Source of the DNA: Pseudomonadales bacterium
GTDB taxonomy: Bacteria; Pseudomonadota; Gammaproteobacteria; Pseudomonadales; Azotimanducaceae
Reading direction: 5' to 3'
DNA: 64,000 nt
NCBI GenBank assembly: GCA_022825925.1
Contig: JAJDVW010000105.1
Span: 26,624-90,623 of the forward strand
The notes beneath the pieces were generated by a model. The model had not been told where the DNA came from. It saw only the letters and a program-made list of their open reading frames with translations, and ran no database searches. This document shows positions 37,037 through 45,401 of the stretch, in pieces (positions within the stretch are counted from its first letter, which is position 1; every line of letters begins with the position of its first letter). A program made the position numbers and the translations under genes.

Positions 37037-38682
37037 GCGGCCGGCGTCCAAGGCTCGCCCGTCGACTCCTCGGCGCGGCGGCCGCGGCGGTCCTTTTCGC
37101 CGCCGCCAGCCAGGCCCACGCCACCGCCGCGGTATTCGGCAGCTTCCGCAGCCTCGACAACGCCGCGCGCGAACACCAGCGCCTCGGCGCCCTGCTGCGG
37201 GTGCCGCTGGCCGTCGTCGCGGTGGAGACCGACGGCGTCACGCTGTACCGCGTCGTGTCGACCGAGACCCCGGACGAGGCGACGGCGCGCGCGCTGGTGG
37301 AGCGTGCAAGGCTGGCCGGCGTCCTGGGCGCGTGGTACTGGCGGGAAGGTCCGCCGGCTCCGGCCGTCGCCCCGACCGCGGACGACGAGACGCCGCCGTC
37401 CGTCGCGGAGCGCGCGGACCCCCACGGGCCAGCGGACGCTTCGGAACCGACGGGCGTCCCCGAAGCTCCGAGGGCCGCGCAGGAAACGCCTCCCGCGTCG
37501 CGCCGCGAACCGTGGATCGACTACTGGGCGTTCTCCGGCGACGTCAGCCTCGAGGGCCGCTGGCATCCGAATCCGCCCCTGCACCCCGGCCAGCGGGCGC
37601 ACGCAAACGGCCTCGTCCTGCGGCCGGAACTCTACCTGGAGGACCGCGCCGGGCGGAGCCTGACGGTCGCGCCGTTCTTCCGGTACGACGCCGCCGACCC
37701 CGACCGCACGCACGGCGACCTGCACAAGGCGTACGTCCTGCTGCTCGGCATGGTGGGCGGCGCCAGCGAGTGGGAGCTGCGGCTGGGGGTCGACCGGGTG
37801 TTCTGGGGCGTCACCGAGTCGCAGCACCTCGTCGACATCGTCAACCAGGTCGATCTCGTCGAGCACCCGAACGAGAAGGCCCGGCTCGGCCAGTTCATGG
37901 CGCACGCAACGCTGTCCGGCGACTGGGGCGCCTTCGAACTGTTCGGCATCACCGGCCACCGCGCACGCACGTTCTCCGGTCGCGCCGGCCGCCTGCGCCT
38001 GCCCTTGCTCATCGACCAGGACGCTCCGGTCTACGAGAGCGGCGCCGGGGAGTGGCACATGGACGTCGCCGCCCGTTACACGCGCAGCATCGGTCTGCTG
38101 GACGTGGGCCTGAGCGTCTTCGACGGCACGGCGCGCGAACCGTTCCTGCTCCCGGTCCTGGACGCCCGGGCGGGGCCCGTTCTTCATCCGTACTACCGCA
38201 AGATCGGCCAGTTCGGCCTCGACGCGCAGCTCACCGCCGGCGCCGGCCTGTACAAGCTCGAGGCCATCCGGCGGAGCGGCGCGTACAACCTCCTCGGCCG
38301 GGAAGAGGACTACACGGCGTTCGTCGTCGGCGGGGAGTACACGTTGTACGGCCTGTTCGGGTCCGCGGTGGACCTCGGCCTGCTGGCCGAGTGGAACTAC
38401 GACGGACGCCGCCAGCGCGCGACCAGCCGCTTCCAGAACGACCTGTTCTTCGGCACGCGGGTCGCGCTGAACGACGCCGAGGGCACGGAGCTGATCCTGG
38501 GTGCGCTCACCGACCGCGACCACGACTCGCAGTTCGTCTCGCTGGAGATCAACCGCCGGCTGTGGGGCAACTGGTCGCTCCGGTTCGAGACGGTGCTGCT
38601 GCGCAACGTCGGCACGACCGACCTGCTCCATGCCCTGCGCGACGACAGCTTCGTGGGGCTGGATCTTGTGTACAGCTTCTAG
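37033..38682 (+). CDS. SPOR-like domain plus outer-membrane beta-barrel protein, probable CTG start
   Basis: The frame contains an Arg-rich signal peptide (RRLLGAAAAAVLFAAASQAHA region), a SPOR-like domain at about 32-100 (VFGSFRSLDNAAREHQRL, ARALVERARLAGVLGAWYW), a Pro/Ala linker, then about 390 residues of alternating strands ending LDLVYSF, the aromatic end of an outer-membrane barrel. No ATG, GTG or TTG exists between the upstream stop at 36865 and GTG 37201, which would remove the signal and part of the SPOR domain. CTG 37033, overlapping the previous stop as CTGA, is the best start. It probably forms the outer-membrane part of the RND/LolA export path. Confidence 0.75.
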   Translation: MSGRRPRLARRLLGAAAAAVLFAAASQAHATAAVFGSFRSLDNAAREHQRLGALLRVPLAVVAVETDGVTLYRVVSTETPDEATARALVERARLAGVLGAWYWREGPPAPAVAPTADDETPPSVAERADPHGPADASEPTGVPEAPRAAQETPPASRREPWIDYWAFSGDVSLEGRWHPNPPLHPGQRAHANGLVLRPELYLEDRAGRSLTVAPFFRYDAADPDRTHGDLHKAYVLLLGMVGGASEWELRLGVDRVFWGVTESQHLVDIVNQVDLVEHPNEKARLGQFMAHATLSGDWGAFELFGITGHRARTFSGRAGRLRLPLLIDQDAPVYESGAGEWHMDVAARYTRSIGLLDVGLSVFDGTAREPFLLPVLDARAGPVLHPYYRKIGQFGLDAQLTAGAGLYKLEAIRRSGAYNLLGREEDYTAFVVGGEYTLYGLFGSAVDLGLLAEWNYDGRRQRATSRFQNDLFFGTRVALNDAEGTELILGALTDRDHDSQFVSLEINRRLWGNWSLRFETVLLRNVGTTDLLHALRDDSFVGLDLVYSF

Positions 38683-38739
38683 TATGCAAGGGGTGGTAGA
38701 GTGGCGCGGACGGCACTTGCCTCTCGGAAGGAGGCGGCG

Positions 38740-38760
38740 ATGGCGCTGGTGACGGCATGA
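38740..38760 (+). CDS. Six-codon leader ORF before the squalene/phytoene synthase gene
   Basis: ATG GCG CTG GTG ACG GCA TGA encodes MALVTA. It has the best ribosome site of the region, GGAAGGAGG, 5 nt before the ATG. Its TGA overlaps the ATG of the synthase gene (ATGA), which has no good site of its own. This looks like a translational-coupling leader. Confidence 0.5.
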   Translation: MALVTA

Positions 38761-39863
38761 CCGCGGCGGCCAGTCTGCTCGACGGCGAGCAAGCCGTCGC
38801 TTATCAGGAGCAGGCGCTCCTGCACGTCTCGCGCACCTTCGCGCTGACCATCCCACAGCTCCCGCAGGCGTTGCGGGAGGTGGTCGGCAACGCGTACCTG
38901 CTGTGCCGGATCGCCGACACCATCGAGGACGAGCCGGCGTTGTCCGTACCGGACAAGGTAGCGCTCCTCCGCGAGTTTTCGGACGTGGTCGCGGGCCGGG
39001 CTCCGGCCGAGCCGTTCGCCGCGCATCTGCTGCCCGGGTTGTCCGACGCGACCGCGGACGGCGAGAAGGAGCTGGTCCGGCGGACGCCGGTCGTGACCGG
39101 CCTCACCCACGGGTTCAACCCCGCCCAGCGTGCCGCGATCGAGCGCTGCATCGACGTCATGACCGTCGGCATGAGCGAGTTCGGTGGGGGTTCTCGAAGT
39201 GGTCTGGAGACGCCGCGCAACCTCGAGCGCTACACCTACTGCGTAGCCGGCGTGGTAGGGGAGATGATCACCGACCTCGTGTGCGACTACTCCAAGGACA
39301 TCGCGGCGCGGCGCGACCGCCTCTATCCGTTGGCCGCGCAGTTCGGTCACGGCCTGCAGCTCGTCAACATCCTCAAGGACGTGTGGGAGGACCAGCGTCG
39401 GGGCGTCTGCTGGCTCCCGCGAGCCGCATTCCCAAACGGCGTCGACCTGTCCTCCCCCGCGACGCGCGGCCAGCCGGGGTTCGTCGAGGGGTTGACCCAC
39501 CTCGTCGCGACCGCGCAGGGGTACCTCGACGCGGCCTTCGCCTACACCGTCCTGATCCCGGCCCGCGAGACGGGGATCCGGCGTTTCCTGCTATGGACGC
39601 TCGGTCTCGCCGTCCTGACCCTGCGCCGCATCCACGGCAATCCGCGCTTCGCGAGCGGCGCCGAGGTCAAGGTGCCACGGGGGCACGTCCGGGCGATCGT
39701 GCTCACGACCAGCGCCGCGGCCCGGTCCGCCGGGGCCCTGCGCTGGCTGTTTCGGCGCGCCACGGCGCCGCTGCCGCGCCCCGAAGCCAACAAGGGCGCA
39801 TCGGAGGAACGGTCGCGCAAGCGCGCGGCGGCGGGCGCGGACCGGTCGTCCAGCTCCGGCTGA
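38757..39863 (+). CDS. Squalene/phytoene synthase family protein
   Basis: 368 residues of the trans-isoprenyl diphosphate head-to-head condensing family. The first Asp-rich motif is RIADTIEDE near 52-60 and the second is NILKDVWEDQRRG near 203-215; SRTFALTIPQLP near the start is also typical. It joins two prenyl diphosphates to squalene or phytoene-type products. The basic, Ser-rich C-terminal tail is unusual. It closes the MpaB/RND/LolA/barrel run and gives the best hint that an isoprenoid lipid is the cargo. Confidence 0.88.
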   Translation: MTAAASLLDGEQAVAYQEQALLHVSRTFALTIPQLPQALREVVGNAYLLCRIADTIEDEPALSVPDKVALLREFSDVVAGRAPAEPFAAHLLPGLSDATADGEKELVRRTPVVTGLTHGFNPAQRAAIERCIDVMTVGMSEFGGGSRSGLETPRNLERYTYCVAGVVGEMITDLVCDYSKDIAARRDRLYPLAAQFGHGLQLVNILKDVWEDQRRGVCWLPRAAFPNGVDLSSPATRGQPGFVEGLTHLVATAQGYLDAAFAYTVLIPARETGIRRFLLWTLGLAVLTLRRIHGNPRFASGAEVKVPRGHVRAIVLTTSAAARSAGALRWLFRRATAPLPRPEANKGASEERSRKRAAAGADRSSSSG

Positions 39864-39991
39864 CCGCCCCGCGAGAGCGGCGGGGTCGCCGGCCCGGGCG
39901 CTCGATCGACACCCCGCCCGGGTCGACTTCGGCTGGCGCCCGGTCCTCGCAGCACTTAGTCTTTGCGCTCCTTTCTCCAGGAGTTCCCGCC

Positions 39992-40753
39992 ATCCACCGC
40001 ACCATCCACCGCACCAAAGACAAGCTCAAGGCCGGCGAGACGGTCGTCGGCACCACGGCCCATGCCGGCAGCGACACGCGTTTCCTGTCCGGCGCCGGGT
40101 TCGACTTCCTGCTCTTCGACACGCAACACTCGACGGACGACATCAAGGGGCTCGTGCGCGCCGTCGGCGGCACCCGCGGCACCGACGCCAGTCCCATCGT
40201 GCGGGTCGGCGACCTGCGGCCGGACCAGATCTGCTACGCCCTCGACATCGGCGCCAAGGGCATCGTCGTACCGATGGTGAACAACCCGGACGAGGCCGCG
40301 CAGATGGTGAACTGGTGCCGCTACCCCTTCGCCGGCGCGCGCAGTTCCGCCGGCATGCGCGGCGACTGGGGCGAGTTCTCGAGCTACCGCGAGTACATGG
40401 ACGCGGTCAACGAACAGCTCCTGATCATCCCGATGATCGAGACGCAGGAGGCCCTGGACGGGATCGAGGACATCCTGCGCGTGGACGGCATTGACGTCCT
40501 CCTCGTCGGTCCGTCCGACCTGTCCATCAACATCGATGTCCCGCTCGACTACACGAACGCGAAGTACCACGCCGCCCTCGACCGGATCGGGGCGGCCTGC
40601 CAGGCCGCCGGCGTCGCGCCGGGGATGTTCTTCGTCCCGCCAGGGATCTCGCCCGCCGAGCTGATGGAGAAGGGTTTCCGGTTCTTCACCCTGCCCTGGG
40701 CGGGCTGGGCGACCGAGGGGATCCAGGCGGGGCTGGCGGCGGTGCGGCGATAG
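39992..40753 (+). CDS. HpcH/HpaI-family aldolase, no standard start codon
   Basis: About 253 residues of the class II 2-keto-3-deoxy/4-hydroxy-2-oxo acid aldolase family: FDFLLFDTQHS, the metal-site pieces IGAKGIVVPMVNN and IIPMIETQEALDGIEDI, and VLLVGPSDLS. The domain clearly extends upstream of any ATG/GTG/TTG. The frame holds ATC 39992 eight bases after CCAGGAG, and a second ATC 40004 in a 12-bp tandem duplication (IHRT twice). A non-standard start or a mutated/misassembled start codon is implied. The cleaved substrate is unknown. Confidence 0.8.
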   Translation: MHRTIHRTKDKLKAGETVVGTTAHAGSDTRFLSGAGFDFLLFDTQHSTDDIKGLVRAVGGTRGTDASPIVRVGDLRPDQICYALDIGAKGIVVPMVNNPDEAAQMVNWCRYPFAGARSSAGMRGDWGEFSSYREYMDAVNEQLLIIPMIETQEALDGIEDILRVDGIDVLLVGPSDLSINIDVPLDYTNAKYHAALDRIGAACQAAGVAPGMFFVPPGISPAELMEKGFRFFTLPWAGWATEGIQAGLAAVRR

Positions 40754-40769
40754 CGGCGGCGGCCTTCGC

Positions 40770-41480
40770 GTGACGCTGCGCGTCGAGGACCTACAGGTCC
40801 TGTTCGAGGTCGGAGACCGGGTCCGGTTCCCCACCGCCGACGGCACGCTGACCGGAACGGTGGAGAAACTCAACCCGGCGCGGGCACGGGTCCGCTGCGG
40901 CGCCGATGTCTGGACGGTGCCGTACGCCGGGCTCGATCACGCCTCCGGCGCATCCGCACGGGAACGCGGCGAACGCGCCGCCAGACTCAAGGACGTCGCC
41001 GCCAATGCCCGCGCCCTCATGGACCGCAACGGCCTCCACGCATGGTCATTCCGGTTCGGCAACGCACGGCAGAAGCTGGGCGAGTGCCGCGCGAAAGAGA
41101 AGCTGATCGTACTCAGCCGCACGCACGCGACGCAGGGCGCGCCCGACGACGTCGCGGACACCATCCTCCACGAAATCGCGCATGCGCTCGCCGGTCCCGA
41201 GGCCGGTCACGGACCCGCCTGGAAGGCGATCGCCCGGCGGCTGGGGGCGACGCCGGCCAGCCGGGCGCACGAGAGCGACGCGGCGCGCCGAACGCGGGAG
41301 GCGGCCAGGGCGGGATTCCGGGCGGGCGACACCGTCGAGTTCACCGGACGGGGAGAGGTCCGCACGGGCGTCATCGAGCGGATGAACCCCAAGCGCGCCA
41401 AGGTGCGCAGCGGCGACACGGTCTGGTTCGTCCCGTATCCGCGACTGCGGCCCATCCGGCGCTCGCGGCCCCGCGAGTAG
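40770..41480 (+). CDS. SprT-like metallopeptidase between two repeated beta domains
   Basis: 236 residues. The centre (about 70-170) is a SprT-like zinc protease with ILHEIAHALAG (HExxH near 133) and a third ligand in GHGPAW. It is flanked by two homologous units of about 40 residues: VGDRVRFPTADGTLTGTVEKL with VWTVPYAGL, and AGDTVEFTGRGEVRTGVIER with VWFVPYPRL. Each resembles a small SH3/KOW-like barrel. SprT/Spartan relatives cleave proteins on DNA, which is only a suggestion here. GTG 40770. Confidence 0.85.
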   Translation: MTLRVEDLQVLFEVGDRVRFPTADGTLTGTVEKLNPARARVRCGADVWTVPYAGLDHASGASARERGERAARLKDVAANARALMDRNGLHAWSFRFGNARQKLGECRAKEKLIVLSRTHATQGAPDDVADTILHEIAHALAGPEAGHGPAWKAIARRLGATPASRAHESDAARRTREAARAGFRAGDTVEFTGRGEVRTGVIERMNPKRAKVRSGDTVWFVPYPRLRPIRRSRPRE

Positions 41481-41613
41481 CGTCGCCCGACGCCACGCTC
41501 AGCGCCTGCGGCCACAGCCTGCCAGGGCCGCAGGACTTCCGAACGTCCCGGCAACGCGGCACACTTGCGCCCGGCCAGTCTCGCTTCACCCTCCAGGAAC
41601 CCAAGGAGCAGCC

Positions 41614-41982
41614 ATGCCCGACTACGATGGCATCATCACCCTGTCCACGCCCGTGAGCGACCTCGACGCCTCCCTGGCGTGGTTCGCCGACAAACTCGGC
41701 CTCGATGAGAGGTTCAAGGCCCCCGAAGCCGGATGGGCCGAGGTCGGAACGCCCACCGAGGGGGTCAGCATCGGCCTCAACCAGCACGGTGAAGGGTCCG
41801 GCGGCGGCACCACGCCCGTGCTGGGCGTCCAGGACATCGACGCCGCGCGCGCCGAACTCGAGGCCAAGGGCGTGCAGTTCGAAGGCGAGACCGAGGAGAT
41901 TCCCGGCATGGTCAAGCTCGCGACCTTCCTCGACCCGGACGGCAACCGTTACATGTTCGCGCAGTCGCTGGCGGGCGGATAA
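41614..41982 (+). CDS. VOC-family (glyoxalase-like) protein
   Basis: 122 residues, one VOC unit: ITLSTPVSDLDASLAWFADK at the start, VLGVQDIDAARAELEAKGVQF in the middle, ATFLDPDGNRYMFAQ at the end with the usual DPDGN turn. It follows AACCCAAGGAGCAGCC, a strong ribosome site. It stands alone between the SprT-like gene and the accessory region. Substrate unknown. Confidence 0.9.
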   Translation: MPDYDGIITLSTPVSDLDASLAWFADKLGLDERFKAPEAGWAEVGTPTEGVSIGLNQHGEGSGGGTTPVLGVQDIDAARAELEAKGVQFEGETEEIPGMVKLATFLDPDGNRYMFAQSLAGG

Positions 41983-42000
41983 GGCGCGATCCGGGCGCCG

Positions 42001-42360
42001 TCAGTCACGCGACTCGTCCCCCCAGGTCCACGGCATCGTCGCGGAGTCCTGACTCCTCGGACGCGCGCGACGGCGTTCCGTCCCGCGGGCGTCCGCACGT
42101 TCGATCGGGCGGATGTCGTACGCCGGCAACGCGGCGAGCAGGTCGTCGCCACAGCCGAGGGCGATGACCACGCGCAGGAACGTGTCGAGGCTCGTCGACT
42201 GACCCCCCTCCAGCCGGCGCAGGGTCCGAAGACCGACACCCGCTTCACCGGCAAGCGTCCGCTGGGTGACGTTCCTGGCAAGCCGGAGCCTGGCAAGGCG
42301 TTCGCCGATCTCGGCCTGCAGGCCCGGCGCCGTGTCCCGGTAGCCTCCTGTTTCAGCCAC
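42001..42360 (-). CDS. XRE-family helix-turn-helix regulator
   Basis: 119 residues with an N-terminal XRE domain at about 17-70 (LRLARNVTQRTLAGEAGVG, TLRRLEGGQSTSLDTFLRVV). The basic tail is disordered. The pattern is that of HipB-like antitoxins, but no hipA follows, so it may be an orphan antitoxin or an ordinary regulator. It is divergent from the HigBA remnant. Confidence 0.85.
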   Translation of the reverse strand: MAETGGYRDTAPGLQAEIGERLARLRLARNVTQRTLAGEAGVGLRTLRRLEGGQSTSLDTFLRVVIALGCGDDLLAALPAYDIRPIERADARGTERRRARPRSQDSATMPWTWGDESRD

Positions 42361-42378
42361 ATTGGGCCTCCAAAAACT

Positions 42379-42660
42379 ATGATATGCCCTTTAGGGGCCA
42401 ATTCTTGCCGCTTATTCGTGACTACATCAAGATCCGCGCACGAGTCTCGACGCACTCGGACTGCGTCGCGCAAGCTTGACCAGCTCGACGCGGCGAGCGG
42501 GCTGCGCGACCTGGCGGGGTCAGGCAACCGCCTGGAGAGGTTGAAGGGCGATCACAAGGGGCAGTGGAGCATACGCATCAACGACCAGTAGCGAATCTGC
42601 TTCGAGTGGGAGGACGAGAGCCCCGGCCCAACGAAGGTGCAGATCGTCGACTATCACTGA
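42379..42660 (+). pseudogene. HigB/RelE-type toxin remnant with an internal amber codon
   Basis: The frame reads ...LDQLDAASGLRDLAGSGN, RLERLKGDHKGQWSIRINDQ, then TAG at 42589, then RICFEWEDESPGP...QIVDYH to a TGA at 42658. This is the C-terminal half of HigB (PF05015). The residue after INDQ is Trp in the family, so TGG has become TAG. The N-terminal part is poorly conserved and lacks a clear start. The antitoxin gene 16 bp downstream is intact. Confidence 0.75.
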
Positions 42661-42676
42661 GAGAGGGAGACAGGAC

Positions 42677-42985
42677 ATGGCGCGCGAACCAATACACCCG
42701 GGGCAGACACTGCGGGAAGACCTCGAGGCGCTCGGCATGAGTGCGGCGGAGCTGGCGCGGCGGATCGAAGTACCGGTGAACCGCATCACGCAGATCCTGA
42801 ACGGTCAAAGGGTCGTCACTGGCGACACCGCACTGCGTCTGGGCCGGTTCTTCGGGACGTCGGGCGAGTTCTGGCTCAACCTGCAAAAGCTGTACGAGCT
42901 GAGGCGTGCGGAACGCGAGCACGGCGCGGAGATCGGACGCCTGCCGTCCCTCGCAGGCGACAGCCGCATGTCGGCGCCGGGTTGA
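42677..42985 (+). CDS. higA: HigA-family addiction-module antitoxin
   Basis: 102 residues with a HigA-type helix-turn-helix: IHPGQTLREDLEALGMSAAE, then LARRIEVPVNRITQILNGQR and FFGTSGEFWLNLQKLYELR, all standard. ATG 42677 follows GAGAGGGAGACAGG. HigA neutralises HigB and represses the operon; here the toxin frame is broken, so the antitoxin may persist as an orphan regulator. Confidence 0.92.
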   Translation: MAREPIHPGQTLREDLEALGMSAAELARRIEVPVNRITQILNGQRVVTGDTALRLGRFFGTSGEFWLNLQKLYELRRAEREHGAEIGRLPSLAGDSRMSAPG

Positions 42986-43057
42986 GTCGCCCCCCGGGGC
43001 CGCAACGCGACTCTCCGTGAAGTCGTCCACCAACACGGAGTATTGATCAAGGATCTG

Positions 43058-44296
43058 TCAGTCGAGTGGCACCCGGAGCCGCGACGGAGATGTGGCGTCG
43101 ACACGCACGCCGTCTCCACCGGCCCACTCCGCCAACCGGCGCAACCCGAGGCTGATCGCTCGCAGGAGATCGGCGTCTCGGGCGCTCGCGGAGCGCTCCA
43201 GCCACAGGTGCGGGACGATCAGCGTGCGCGCGGCCCGATCCATCCGCAGGTCCGCCCGCCCGACGAGCCGGTCGCCATGCAGGATGGGCATCACGTAGTA
43301 GCCCCATCGCCGTTCGGCCGCAGGCTTGTACACCTCCCAGACGTAGTCGAACCCGAACCACGTCGCGGCCCGGCTGCGCGCCGTGACGAACTCCAGCGGC
43401 GGCAGGAACGTGGCCTCGGTCAGCGTGTCCGCCCGTCGGGTGCGCCAGGCCCGGGGCACCGATCCCCGCTGCACGGCTTCCAGCTCCCCGGCCCGCTCCG
43501 CAGGCAGGTAATGCGCGGGCCCGTCACCGATCTGCGCCCGTACCGCCGCGCCTGACGTCAGCAGCTCGTCCAGCCTGCGACGTTCCGCGCCGGGATCCGA
43601 GCGGAGGCGGGCGAGGTGCCGGAACCGACGGGCCCACTCGCGGGCCGTCACCAGGCCCTGCAGCGCGAGCGCCTTGCGGGCGAAGAAGTCGTCCGCCTCG
43701 TCCGGCGTCGCCGCGTGCTGGAGCTCGACCGGTGCGACGTCACCGCGCAAGGCATAGAGCCGCTCGAATCCCCGGCGCCCGTACGTCATCAGCTCGCCGG
43801 TCAGCCAGAGATGTCGGAGGGCGCGGGCCGTGTCCTTGTCCGAGCGGAACCTCCCGCGACGATTCCGCCCGGCATAGTCCCGGTTCGCTACCGGCCCTCG
43901 GGACGAGATGTCTTCCCGGAGCGTCTCCAGAAGCTGCCCGTGCTCTGCTGCGAACGCGCGCTGCTTCTCCTCTGCCGCCCGACGCGCCATGGGGACCCGC
44001 CAGTACGGGAGCTCGCCCATGGGCAGCACGTACAGGGTCCCGCCGTAGTCGAAGAACTCGCGGCTCGTGTACAGCAGGTGGTCGAGATGCTCGGGGCGGT
44101 AGTCCCACACACGGGCATGCAGCGCGAGATCGTGACTCCGGCCGACCACGTTCAACGGGTCGATCTGGACCAGGCCCGACTGGTGCAGGGTCCTGCGGGC
44201 GCCGGCACGACCGGCCGACCGCCGCCCGGGCCAGAGTCCCTGACAGCCGAGGATGAACCGCCTGGCGGCTTGCGCGGAGACCGAGAGTGGGGTCAA
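43058..44296 (-). CDS. Winged-helix DNA-binding protein, YcaQ/AlkX-like DNA glycosylase
   Basis: 412 residues. It matches the YcaQ family: VSAQAARRFILGCQGLW start, VQIDPLNVVGRSHDLALHAR, FDYGGTLYVLPM, and a late MPILHGDRLVGRADLRMDRA. E. coli YcaQ unhooks interstrand crosslinks; the family (HTH_42) also contains toxin-protection glycosylases such as AlkZ. The AlkZ/AlkX QxQ-type catalytic signature is not clear to me, here reading LVQIDP. TTG 44296 follows GGGAGAGGA. A segment of this gene is duplicated at 45402-45537. Confidence 0.85.
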   Translation of the reverse strand: MTPLSVSAQAARRFILGCQGLWPGRRSAGRAGARRTLHQSGLVQIDPLNVVGRSHDLALHARVWDYRPEHLDHLLYTSREFFDYGGTLYVLPMGELPYWRVPMARRAAEEKQRAFAAEHGQLLETLREDISSRGPVANRDYAGRNRRGRFRSDKDTARALRHLWLTGELMTYGRRGFERLYALRGDVAPVELQHAATPDEADDFFARKALALQGLVTAREWARRFRHLARLRSDPGAERRRLDELLTSGAAVRAQIGDGPAHYLPAERAGELEAVQRGSVPRAWRTRRADTLTEATFLPPLEFVTARSRAATWFGFDYVWEVYKPAAERRWGYYVMPILHGDRLVGRADLRMDRAARTLIVPHLWLERSASARDADLLRAISLGLRRLAEWAGGDGVRVDATSPSRLRVPLD

Positions 44297-44340
44297 CGAT
44301 CCTCTCCCGGTTCCGCCGTCAGGACGGCCACACCGATCAA

Positions 44341-44805
44341 TCAGGCCCCGGCATGGTCCGCCACCACGTTGATCGGCGCGCGATGCTCCAGCCAGGCCTT
44401 CGCAGCGATGATCACTTGATTGAAGCCGCCGGTCGAGTCGAGCGCGGCAGCGATGGTCGCCTGCGGATCGCCGGAATACCCGGTCTCCTCCACGCGGAGA
44501 AGGGTTGTGTCCTGACTCTTCCGCTCGAACCTCCACGTCACCGTGGTGAGGCTCCCAGCGTTCTCCCATTCCATGACGATCAAGCGGGGATGCACGAGCG
44601 ACGTGACCCGTACCTCGAACTGTGGCGCATCCGGTCGCGCACCAAGGTACCAGGCCGAGGTTTTGCCGGCTCGCAGGCCATCGTCGCGCCGCGTGAACCA
44701 GAACCTGCTCATGGTTTCCGGATTCACGAACGCGTCGAAGACCTCCGGCACGGGCTTGTGAATGAGCGTCTGCGCCGTCGCGGCGAGGTCAACCTCCAGC
44801 GTCAT
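44341..44805 (-). CDS. SRPBCC/AHSA1-domain protein
   Basis: 154 residues with the Aha1/SRPBCC pattern: TAQTLIHKPVPEVFDAFVNP, ETMSRFWFTR, PRLIVMEWENAG, TVTWRFERKSQDTTLLRVEE. Such proteins bind small hydrophobic ligands or act as cochaperone-like domains. ATG 44805 follows GGAGATACT and fits the fold; a longer frame to 44832 adds unrelated residues. It stops 44 bp before the YcaQ-like start on the same strand. Confidence 0.85.
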   Translation of the reverse strand: MTLEVDLAATAQTLIHKPVPEVFDAFVNPETMSRFWFTRRDDGLRAGKTSAWYLGARPDAPQFEVRVTSLVHPRLIVMEWENAGSLTTVTWRFERKSQDTTLLRVEETGYSGDPQATIAAALDSTGGFNQVIIAAKAWLEHRAPINVVADHAGA

Positions 44806-44993
44806 GCCAGTATCTCCAATCCCGGGCGGCACCGTTTGCCCACAGGTGTGGTGGCCGCAAGCTGCGGCACAGGTTACGCAACCTTCAGGTCAACGACGAA
44901 TATCCTCATGCGCATGTCCGATCACAGGGAGCTCGCTTGCACTGCAATCATGCCGTAGTTTTAGCCGTGTCCACGCCACTTGGAACCACGCAG

Positions 44994-45242
44994 ATGGCGA
45001 GCATAACGATCCGCAATCTCGACGACGACGTTAAGACGCGCCTGCGAGTGCGCGCCGCCGAGCATCACCGTTCGATGGAGGAGGAGGCACGTCTCATCCT
45101 CCGCGACGCCGTGAACCGTGACGGCACTGCTCCTCGAGACCTGGCAGCGTTCACCCGGGAGTGCTTCGCGCCCCTGGGCGGCGTGGAACTGGAACTTCCT
45201 CCTCGCCGCGGTCCGTTGCGCGAGCCTCCCGATTTCTCCTGA
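44994..45242 (+). CDS. FitA/VapB-type ribbon-helix-helix antitoxin
   Basis: 82 residues. MASITIRNLDDDVKTRLRVR is a textbook FitA/Arc-type ribbon, followed by helices AAEHHRSMEEEARLILRDAV and a C-terminal toxin-binding tail. It would form a DNA-binding dimer and wrap a PIN-domain toxin. The toxin gene starts 9 bp downstream but is truncated, so the module is inactive as a pair. Confidence 0.88.
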   Translation: MASITIRNLDDDVKTRLRVRAAEHHRSMEEEARLILRDAVNRDGTAPRDLAAFTRECFAPLGGVELELPPRRGPLREPPDFS

Positions 45243-45251
45243 GCGGCCGGC

Positions 45252-45401
45252 ATGCTCATCCTGGACACCAATGTCGCCTCCGAACTCATGCGGCCATCGC
45301 CGGCTCCGAGTGTCGTCGCGTGGATTGCCGAGCGCGACGCTACAGCGATGCATCTGACCGCGATGAGCGAAGCGGAGTTGCGCTTCGGCGTCGCGGTCCT
45401 G
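45252..45401 (+). pseudogene. Truncated FitB/VapC PIN-domain toxin
   Basis: The first 50 codons are a good PIN start: MLILDTNVASELMRPSPAPS with catalytic Asp 5, and MSEAELRFGVAVL with Glu near 42. After codon 50 the frame enters DNA copied from the antisense strand of the ycaQ-like gene, and no further PIN acidic residues follow. A complete toxin has about 140 residues. The frame happens to stay open to 46046, but that extension is not real coding sequence. Confidence 0.8.
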
